This document shows positions 1 through 4,023 of a stretch of DNA of 5,058 nt, piece after piece. Numbering within the stretch: the first letter of the stretch is position 1; each line of letters begins with the position of its first letter. The translations under genes were made by a program, and so were the position numbers. The notes under the pieces are model-generated. The model did no database searches. It worked only from the letters and a program-made list of their open reading frames with translations, and was not told where the DNA came from. The stretch spans positions 1 through 5,058 of the forward strand of contig CAMNFW010000161.1 in NCBI GenBank assembly GCA_946537565.1, in the 5' to 3' direction. The stretch comes from an uncultured Ruminococcus sp. (GTDB taxonomy: Bacteria; Bacillota; Clostridia; Oscillospirales; Ruminococcaceae).

Positions 1-2
1 AT

Positions 3-56
3 GCCGTGAGCGTTTTCCGATACATGAAAAAAGCAGCCGACCTGAGTGCCGACTGA
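3..56 (+). CDS. possible C-terminal end of a gene entering from the left (partial)
   Basis: One plus-strand frame is open from the window edge to a TGA at 54-56 and encodes 17 residues ending YMKKAADLSAD. The composition (charged, helical, with Lys-Lys and Ala) is protein-like, but the stretch is short and the neighbouring frame is also open to position 70, so a chance open stretch is quite possible. No function can be given. A weak hairpin follows at 72-87. Confidence 0.22.
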   Translation, partial: AVSVFRYMKKAADLSAD

Positions 57-64
57 TTTTCTTG

Positions 65-202
65 TTATGATGCCCTTTCAAACGGGCTCTTAAAATTCTT
101 TTTGGAGAACGAGGTCAGCCGTCCATTGCTCACCCATTCTATGAACACATTGTCATGATTGTCGATGTATAAGACCGTGGCGATGCTGCCGACAAAAAAC
201 AC
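65..202 (-). pseudogene. possible 5'-truncated remnant of a small beta-rich protein
   Basis: On the minus strand a frame is open from an in-frame TAA at 236-238 down to the stop at 65-67. The first usable start is a GTG at 202, giving 45 residues; there is no ATG and no convincing Shine-Dalgarno. The sequence reads like a real protein tail: VLYIDNHDNVFIEW followed by SNGRLTSFSKKNFKSPF. The pattern of alternating hydrophobic strands with a W-x-x-G turn recalls small beta-barrel proteins such as the DUF4314 type found on mobile elements; that likeness is from memory and unverified. The upstream end runs through the strong hairpin at 194-234, so the start of the gene is probably missing or the frame is fortuitous. 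Confidence 0.25.
72..87 (+). terminator. weak hairpin, possible terminator
   Basis: GCCC (72-75) pairs with GGGC (84-87), and TT/AA can extend the stem with one bulged base. The U-rich run only starts after a break (TCTTAAAATTCTTTTT). It would suit a plus-strand gene ending at 56, but the stem is short and it also lies inside the minus-strand reading frame 65-202. Weak call. Confidence 0.2.
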
Positions 203-234
203 GCTGACAAATGTACTCTCTGCCAGCGTGTTTT
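194..234 (-). terminator. strong rho-independent-type terminator, minus strand
   Basis: An 11-bp perfect stem (AAAACACGCTG against CAGCGTGTTTT; plus-strand arms 196-206 and 224-234) is extended in minus-strand RNA by GCAGA/UUUGU, five more pairs of which two are G-U, leaving a 7-nt loop. Transcribed from the minus strand it ends in a run of six U (194-199). On the plus strand the two wobble pairs become A-C mismatches and the T run is interrupted, so the structure favours minus-strand transcripts. Confidence 0.6.
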
Positions 235-310
235 CTTACGATATATTCATCTGCCTTATTCTGATTTGGTCAATGAATGGTCAGCTGGGTTACAAAAAAT
301 GCACCGGATT

Positions 311-381
311 ACGCTGGACATATTTGCTGTGATGTAGTGTATTGTGCGATTCTGTGCGATTTTCTCCGAGATATGCAGCGT
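311..381. repeat. 11-bp inverted repeat with 2-nt bulge
   Basis: Arm 311-323 (ACGCTG-GA-CATAT) is complementary to arm 371-381 (ATATGCAGCGT), apart from the two-base bulge. The 47-nt spacer contains the tandem GTGCGATT repeats. The arm core ACGCTG/CAGCGT is the same as that of the terminator stem at 201-206/224-229, so the arms could also pair in alternative combinations. Confidence 0.55.
344..361. repeat. two tandem copies of GTGCGATT, 10-bp period
   Basis: GTGCGATT occurs at 344-351 and 354-361, one helical turn apart, in the loop of the 311-381 inverted repeat. A second direct repeat, ATGTAGTG, lies at 332-339 and 386-393, 54 bp apart, so the whole segment is repeat-rich. This could be a protein-binding site or part of an RNA structure. 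Confidence 0.45.
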
Positions 382-391
382 GGTAATGTAG

Positions 392-426
392 TGACTTTTT
401 AATAACATATAAAACGAAAAAAGTCA
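392..426. repeat. 9-bp inverted repeat across the minus-strand promoter
   Basis: TGACTTTTT (392-400) and AAAAAGTCA (418-426) are perfect inverted copies separated by 17 bp. One arm covers the edge of the -10 and the other the -35 of the minus-strand promoter. The geometry suits a dimeric regulator or a cruciform, but the A/T-rich halves partly follow from promoter composition. Confidence 0.4.
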
Positions 427-427
427 A
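399..427 (-). promoter_or_regulatory. sigma-A-like promoter, minus strand, divergent
   Basis: Read on the minus strand: TTGACT (-35, 422-427), a 17-bp spacer, then TG-T-TATTAA (-10 at 399-404 with an extended -10 TG at 406-407). The -35 matches consensus at 5 of 6 positions and the -10 at 4 of 6; the TG dinucleotide compensates. It lies back-to-back with the plus-strand promoter at 461-489, with 33 bp between the two -35 boxes. The expected start point is near 392, feeding the candidate RNA. Confidence 0.45.
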
Positions 428-460
428 CATCGCAGCAGCCGGCGGAGAGATATTTAGCGA

Positions 461-489
461 TTGACAGACAAAGTCAGATATGATATAAT
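461..489 (+). promoter_or_regulatory. consensus sigma-A promoter with extended -10
   Basis: TTGACA (461-466) is separated by exactly 17 bp from TATAAT (484-489), and a TG at 481-482 one base before the -10 makes it an extended -10 promoter. Every position of both hexamers matches the consensus. Transcription would start near 496, leaving a leader of about 57 nt before the ATG at 553. TGAC-N7-GTCA (462-476) overlaps the -35 and could be an operator half-site pair, though its first half is the -35 itself. Confidence 0.85.
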
Positions 490-552
490 ATCACAAAGAG
501 AAGAATCAGGCGAAATGCCGGAATACTTAAAAGTGAAAGAGAGAGTGGGCTC

Positions 553-1275
553 ATGAAATATTTTTTAAATGTAATACTTTTTTTATTCATAGCGATAATC
601 CTTGGGGTACTTATAGCCGGAGCAGCCGGTATAAACAGAGTAGAAGGAATATCAGAATTCATTGTAACATCGCTGCCTTTCGGAACATATCTCTGGAAGG
701 GATACTGTGCATTTCTGGACACAAAGAATATAAGTGAAGCCGGAAATGCGGTGCTTTCCATAGGAGATCATGTCATGACGGTATTCAAAGAATTTGCCAA
801 GCTTACCGTAACATGGCTTTTATATCGTCTTGCAATGCGAAACGGAGTAGACCTGCTTATGAAGGCATCGGGGCATGAGCGGAAGGGATTTTTGAACCGG
901 CTGGAGTTTGAGTTTTTATACAACATGGGATTTATACTTGCGGCGCTGATATCGGGCACAGCAGTTATCTATGCGGTAGGAATGCTCAGTGGAGTAGGCG
1001 GAGCGGTGATATCAGCGATATTGCAGGTTCTGGCATATGGACTTATCACAGCTGCGGTGATATTTTTCACAGCGATCAAACTATCGAAAGCGGTAATAGC
1101 TAAGACAATATTTCACACAGCTTTAGACGGAACCACAAGGCTGCTTGTAGTGTCATCATTTTTCATGCTTATACATTACATCAATACATACAGGACTATA
1201 TCAACAGGACTGCTGATTTTTATAGCAGCAGCGCTGGCAGTAAATATAGTAATAAGCTTTTTCAAAATCGGCTGA
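553..1275 (+). CDS. uncharacterised multi-span membrane protein, 240 aa
   Basis: I do not recognise this family. The protein starts with a hydrophobic segment (residues 4-25, little positive charge before it apart from Lys2) and has four more likely membrane spans at about 121-146, 151-175, 195-211 and 216-237. Between the first two spans is a region of about 95 residues with an amphipathic hydrophobic stretch (73-95) and a charged patch (ASGHERKGFLNRLEFEF, 105-121). There is no obvious enzyme motif. The start follows a purine-rich GAGAG at 541-545, 7 nt before the ATG, a modest ribosome site. It is the first gene after the consensus promoter and is followed after 59 bp by the 388-aa gene, so the two are probably co-transcribed and may act together at the membrane. 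Isoleucine is coded by ATA in 20 of 28 cases, unlike the minus-strand genes. Confidence 0.8.
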   Translation: MKYFLNVILFLFIAIILGVLIAGAAGINRVEGISEFIVTSLPFGTYLWKGYCAFLDTKNISEAGNAVLSIGDHVMTVFKEFAKLTVTWLLYRLAMRNGVDLLMKASGHERKGFLNRLEFEFLYNMGFILAALISGTAVIYAVGMLSGVGGAVISAILQVLAYGLITAAVIFFTAIKLSKAVIAKTIFHTALDGTTRLLVVSSFFMLIHYINTYRTISTGLLIFIAAALAVNIVISFFKIG

Positions 1276-1322
1276 TAAGAAAGGGTAAATCAACAGCCGG
1301 AATGATCTGAAACAATATAACT

Positions 1323-1326
1323 GGAG
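1323..1326 (+). promoter_or_regulatory. ribosome-binding site for the 388-aa gene
   Basis: GGAG (within TGGAGA) sits 8 nt before the ATG at 1335 and supports that start. It is stronger than the site in front of the upstream membrane gene, so the second protein can be translated independently from the shared mRNA. Confidence 0.65.
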
Positions 1327-1334
1327 ATTTAAAA

Positions 1335-2501
1335 ATGGGATTTTTTGACAGATTCAAGCCCATGTCAAATGAGATGAGAGTGCTTAAGAGACTGGAAGGG
1401 CAGAATAAAGACGGCAGAATAAATGAAAAAGAGAATAGTATAGTATTCAGAAAGCACGGTATTAAGATAGAGCTGCTGAGCTGTAGGATAGAAAGTACGG
1501 AGCAGCGTTATGCAGCGCATCTTGTATTCAGGCTATGCAGTGACGAGCTTGAGGAACCGATAATTGAGCCGTCTTCATCAATAGCGGCGAGCAGTGAAGA
1601 GGCGCTGGAGCGGGCAGCAGATCAGTTTGTAACGGTAATGCTGACGTTTGTAATGTCATTTGAATGTGAAGAAATGCAGCAGCTTGAAAACCGTTTTGAC
1701 GGCAGAAAGCATATATATCATTATCCCTGTACATTGCCGGTGAGTGTGCTTGGAACGACAGAAGGACGCAGCATGAAACCGTTTGAAATAGTAAAAAATG
1801 AGCTGGCGGATTATCTTGGCGGGAGGAAATACAACTGGGTGAAACTGTTTGCAGGCAGAGTAAATGAGAAGACGGAATGTGAAGCGAGGGTAAATGGAAT
1901 ATTGATACCTGAGCTTTCCGGAAAACTTACAGAGTATGTACAGCAGGATGAGGACAAGAATTCGATATTATTTGAAAAGCAGTGTATACTATTTGTACAG
2001 GACAAAGAGACTTTCCGACCTTTGCGTCACACTCCGGACGAGGTGAAGAAATATGCTGCCAAAGCATTGCCGATAATAGCGGAGATACACGATGATGAAA
2101 GCTGGGAGAGGGGATTTGACCGTATATTTGCGCTTTCCGGGGACGGATATCTTACAAGCGAGCTGATAAGGTTTCTGCCTGAGATAGTTGCGCTTTACTG
2201 CTATTCATTTATAAAGCACAGTTCTGATATTACTCTGAGGATAGGAGAAAAAGAGCTGAAAATAAAAAAGCAGCAGCTGACAGCCTGGTGTGCCTGTGAG
2301 AATGCGGTACAGGAGATGCTAACAGTGAAGGGCAGGGACAGCGAATATCTGTATAAAATAATGAATTATGGTTCATCGTATTACAGCTGTATGTGTCAGC
2401 TGGCAGAAAAATACACAAAAGAGCAGCTGATGAGCGGAGACATAACCTTTACGAGTCTTGACTGTCCTATGCCGGATAATTACAAAGAGTACATATTTTG
2501 A
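1335..2501 (+). CDS. uncharacterised soluble protein, 388 aa, partner of the membrane protein
   Basis: A soluble protein with no signal peptide or membrane span. The N-terminus MGFFDRFK forms a short amphipathic helix of a kind often found on membrane-associated cytosolic proteins. Residues 40-225 form a mixed alpha/beta region with a helix rich in Glu and Ala (87-110) and a segment NWVKLFAGRVNEKTECEARVNGILIPEL (167-194). This layout loosely recalls the DUF6348 family, from memory only. Residues 230-388 are mostly helical and contain a CAC pair (319-321), a second Cys-rich patch SCMC (351-354) and a Tyr-rich stretch. No catalytic motif is evident. It probably shares an operon with the preceding membrane gene and ends at the hairpin 2503-2535. 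Codon use is extreme: 24 of 27 Ile codons are ATA and none is ATC. Confidence 0.8.
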   Translation: MGFFDRFKPMSNEMRVLKRLEGQNKDGRINEKENSIVFRKHGIKIELLSCRIESTEQRYAAHLVFRLCSDELEEPIIEPSSSIAASSEEALERAADQFVTVMLTFVMSFECEEMQQLENRFDGRKHIYHYPCTLPVSVLGTTEGRSMKPFEIVKNELADYLGGRKYNWVKLFAGRVNEKTECEARVNGILIPELSGKLTEYVQQDEDKNSILFEKQCILFVQDKETFRPLRHTPDEVKKYAAKALPIIAEIHDDESWERGFDRIFALSGDGYLTSELIRFLPEIVALYCYSFIKHSSDITLRIGEKELKIKKQQLTAWCACENAVQEMLTVKGRDSEYLYKIMNYGSSYYSCMCQLAEKYTKEQLMSGDITFTSLDCPMPDNYKEYIF

Positions 2502-2502
2502 A

Positions 2503-2535
2503 AAAAGCTCAGGGGGAACAAACCTCTGAGCTTTT
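2503..2535. terminator. bidirectional rho-independent terminator
   Basis: AAAAGCTCAG (2503-2512) pairs perfectly with CTGAGCTTTT (2526-2535). G-T and two G-C pairs extend the stem inwards to 13 bp, leaving a loop of 7 nt. Plus-strand RNA ends in UUUU directly after the 388-aa gene stop; minus-strand RNA ends in six U (2501-2506). It therefore serves both converging operons and overlaps the last base of the plus-strand stop codon region. Confidence 0.8.
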
Positions 2536-2583
2536 GATCTTCAAAATAGCAGGAACGGGTTCAATTTCATGCGAATAATAAAG

Positions 2584-2613
2584 AAGGCAGTGCAGTGGGA
2601 ACTGCATTGCCTT
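2584..2613. terminator. 13-bp hairpin with GGGA tetraloop after the lipoprotein gene
   Basis: AAGGCAGTGCAGT (2584-2596) pairs with ACTGCATTGCCTT (2601-2613). The single odd pair is G-U in plus-strand RNA and an A-C mismatch in minus-strand RNA. The plus-strand loop GGGA fits the GNRA tetraloop rule. The hairpin begins 7 nt after the minus-strand lipoprotein stop but is followed only by CTTTATTATT there, and by no U-run on the plus strand. It may protect the 3' end of the mRNA or assist the terminator at 2503-2535 rather than terminate alone. Confidence 0.5.
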
Positions 2614-2620
2614 ATAATAC

Positions 2621-3247
2621 TTATTGTATAATATCCATGCTGTTTCTTTCGTCAGCAGCTGTAGGCATTACGACCCATCTGTCGCCGGAGATTTTTAGCA
2701 GGGCGAGAACCTTTGTGGAGCGGAGCTTGACACTGCTTATTCCATCGTCCAGCTCATAGACTGCGGAGGCGAGGATATAATAACCTTCATCTGCGGTGAA
2801 ATCAGCGTCCACGCCTTGAATTGAAACGCTTCCAGCGAGAAATGAACCCAGATTCTGAGCGACCTGTTCTGACATAGGCTCAAGGTCAGAGAATTTCTCA
2901 TCGGAGAAATTGGCACAGGGGAAGCCGGCGAAGAAATAATTTGCCTGCTGGAGAGTGCCGTCCTTCATTTTATCAGCAACAGATGAAGGCAGGATACAGT
3001 CAGCGAGGGAGTCCATAGAATCGCATTTCAGGTAATTCATGAGAACAGTCTCAGCCTCTTCGGGCAGACCGGTTTTAGTATTCATAATATTACTTACCTC
3101 CTCTGTATTATCATTGGCGGGAGCGCATGGAGCATTCCGGGGACTTTTAATGACTGAGGGTGGATCAAGGTCAGCGAGATGATCTCTTCCGCAGCCAGAA
3201 AGCAGGCAGGAACATAAAATTAATGGGAGCAATAGTTTTTTGAACAT
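2621..3247 (-). CDS. putative lipoprotein, 208 aa
   Basis: The N-terminus MFKKLLLPLILCSCLLSGC is a classic lipoprotein signal: two lysines, a hydrophobic core, and lipobox L16-S17-G18-C19, so Cys19 should be lipidated and the protein anchored on the outer face of the membrane. Residues 20-58 are a Pro/Asn-rich linker. Residues 60-208 form a compact alpha+beta domain with helices first (64-105) and strands later (about 130-200, including YYILASAVYEL and SGDRWVVMP); this order could suit an NTF2-like fold, but no family is recognised. The ATG lies 15 nt after the exonuclease stop and has no clear Shine-Dalgarno, so it may depend on translational coupling. A perfect AGGAGGT lies inside the gene ahead of Met55. 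It is the last gene of the three-gene minus-strand operon. Confidence 0.8.
   Translation of the reverse strand: MFKKLLLPLILCSCLLSGCGRDHLADLDPPSVIKSPRNAPCAPANDNTEEVSNIMNTKTGLPEEAETVLMNYLKCDSMDSLADCILPSSVADKMKDGTLQQANYFFAGFPCANFSDEKFSDLEPMSEQVAQNLGSFLAGSVSIQGVDADFTADEGYYILASAVYELDDGISSVKLRSTKVLALLKISGDRWVVMPTAADERNSMDIIQ
3096..3102 (-). promoter_or_regulatory. internal perfect Shine-Dalgarno in the lipoprotein gene
   Basis: On the minus strand AGGAGGT, within the codons for Glu-Glu-Val (49-51), stands 10 nt before an in-frame ATG at 3085 (Met55). Initiation here would give a 154-aa product lacking the signal peptide, hence cytosolic. It is the strongest ribosome site in the window, whereas the upstream ATG at 3247 has none. 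It may be real or a chance by-product of the amino-acid sequence. Confidence 0.4.
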
Positions 3248-3262
3248 AGCGCAGACCGAAGA

Positions 3263-4012
3263 TCATTTCAGCAGAAGTTCCACCGGACAATGGTCACTGC
3301 CCATAACATCGGTGAGGATAAGTGAATCCTCAACTTTATCCATAAGTCTTTCAGAGACAACGAAATAGTCGATACGCCAGCCGGCGTTCTTTTCTCTTGC
3401 CTTGAAACGGTATGACCACCAGGAGTAGACACCGGCTTTATCAGGATAAAGTCTGCGGAATGTATCAGCGAAGCCGGCATTGAGAAGCTCGGTAAATTTA
3501 CCACGTTCCTCGTAGCTGAAACCGGCATTGCCGATATTGGTCTTAGGATTTTTGAGGTCGATCTCCTCATGAGCCACATTAAGATCACCGCAGTAGACCA
3601 CGGGTTTTTTGCGGTCAAGTTCGGAGAGGTAGCCACGCATAGCGTCCTCAAATTCCATACGGTAGCCGATACGTTTCAGTTCATTCTGGGCATTTGGGAC
3701 ATAGCAGCACACGAAATAGAAGTCATCATACTCACAGGTAATGACTCTGCCCTCATCTGTGTGTTCGCCGTGGATACCGAACTCAACAGAAATCGGTTTG
3801 ATTTTAGTAAATACCGCAGTGCCGGAGTAGCCTTTTTTCACGGCACTATGGAAATATCTGAAATAGCCGTCGGGGGAGAAATCCGCCTGATCCGGCTGCA
3901 TTTTAGTTTCCTGAAGGCAGAAGATATCGGCATCAGCCTGACTGAAGAAATCCTCAAATCCCTTAGTCAGGCAGGCACGGAAGCCATTGACATTCCATGA
4001 GATAAATTTCAT
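3263..4012 (-). CDS. exoA: exodeoxyribonuclease III (AP endonuclease, ExoA/XthA family), 249 aa
   Basis: A metal-dependent nuclease of the exonuclease-endonuclease-phosphatase fold that cleaves DNA at abasic sites and removes 3'-blocking groups in base-excision repair, in the cytoplasm. All family motifs are present, counted from the chosen Met: N7 in ISWNVNG, metal ligand E35 in LQETK, YVPN (104-107) with Y104, D143 and N145 in GDLNVAH, WRIDYF with D215, and the terminal SDH (239-241) with H241. The length is close to that of Bacillus ExoA. I chose the ATG at 4012 because the family begins MKFISWNVNG and GGAGGAG (4015-4021) stands just before it; an in-frame ATG at 4027 would add MIGGA. That upstream ATG overlaps the previous gene's TGA as ATGA, so translation is probably coupled. 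Ile codons are 9 ATC, 2 ATT and no ATA, typical of a well-adapted gene. Confidence 0.97.
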   Translation of the reverse strand: MKFISWNVNGFRACLTKGFEDFFSQADADIFCLQETKMQPDQADFSPDGYFRYFHSAVKKGYSGTAVFTKIKPISVEFGIHGEHTDEGRVITCEYDDFYFVCCYVPNAQNELKRIGYRMEFEDAMRGYLSELDRKKPVVYCGDLNVAHEEIDLKNPKTNIGNAGFSYEERGKFTELLNAGFADTFRRLYPDKAGVYSWWSYRFKAREKNAGWRIDYFVVSERLMDKVEDSLILTDVMGSDHCPVELLLK

Positions 4013-4014
4013 AG

Positions 4015-4021
4015 CTCCTCC
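4015..4021 (-). promoter_or_regulatory. Shine-Dalgarno deciding the exonuclease start
   Basis: GGAGGAG on the minus strand ends 2 nt before the ATG at 4012; its GGAGG core is 4 nt away. Spacing is slightly short, but no comparable site stands before the alternative ATG at 4027, and the alternative residues Gly-Gly-Ala are encoded by this very sequence. Confidence 0.6.
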
Positions 4022-4023
4022 GA

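Larger units (their letters stand above)
194..392 (-). ncRNA. candidate structured small RNA, about 200 nt
   Basis: Three elements line up on the minus strand: a promoter at 399-427 that would start transcription near 392, an internal inverted repeat in which ACGCTGCAUAU pairs with AUAUG-UC-CAGCGU (plus-strand arms 371-381 and 311-323; 11 pairs and a 2-nt bulge), and the strong terminator ending at 194. No convincing coding frame with a ribosome site lies between them. I recognise no known family (not 6S, tmRNA, SRP or RNase P). An alternative is a fossil of a mobile element, or a short gene: a frame of 50 codons runs from an ATG at 408 to a stop at 256, but that ATG falls inside the promoter spacer. 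Confidence 0.35.

Noticed and set aside
311..381. Repeats in the left region as a CRISPR array
   Set aside because: The repeat units are only 8-13 bp, occur twice, and have no regular spacers or cas genes nearby.
256..408. Minus-strand 50-codon frame beginning MLLKSHYITT and ending at 256
   Set aside because: Its ATG lies inside the spacer of the minus-strand promoter, so the RNA from that promoter would not contain it. There is no Shine-Dalgarno, another minus frame over the same bases is also open, and the internal HYIT repeat just reflects the ATGTAGTG direct repeat.
474..761. Minus-strand 95-codon frame over the plus-strand promoter and start of the membrane gene
   Set aside because: It is a shadow of the ATA-rich gene on the other strand, has no ribosome site, and runs across a perfect promoter and the true start codon.
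2607..2634. TTGCCT...TATAAT on the plus strand near 2608-2633 as a promoter
   Set aside because: The spacer is only 14 bp and there is no plus-strand gene downstream; this is chance in an A/T-rich intergenic stretch.
3569..4000. Plus-strand 143-codon frame inside the exonuclease gene
   Set aside because: The opposite strand encodes an exonuclease III with every catalytic motif, so this frame is an antisense shadow.
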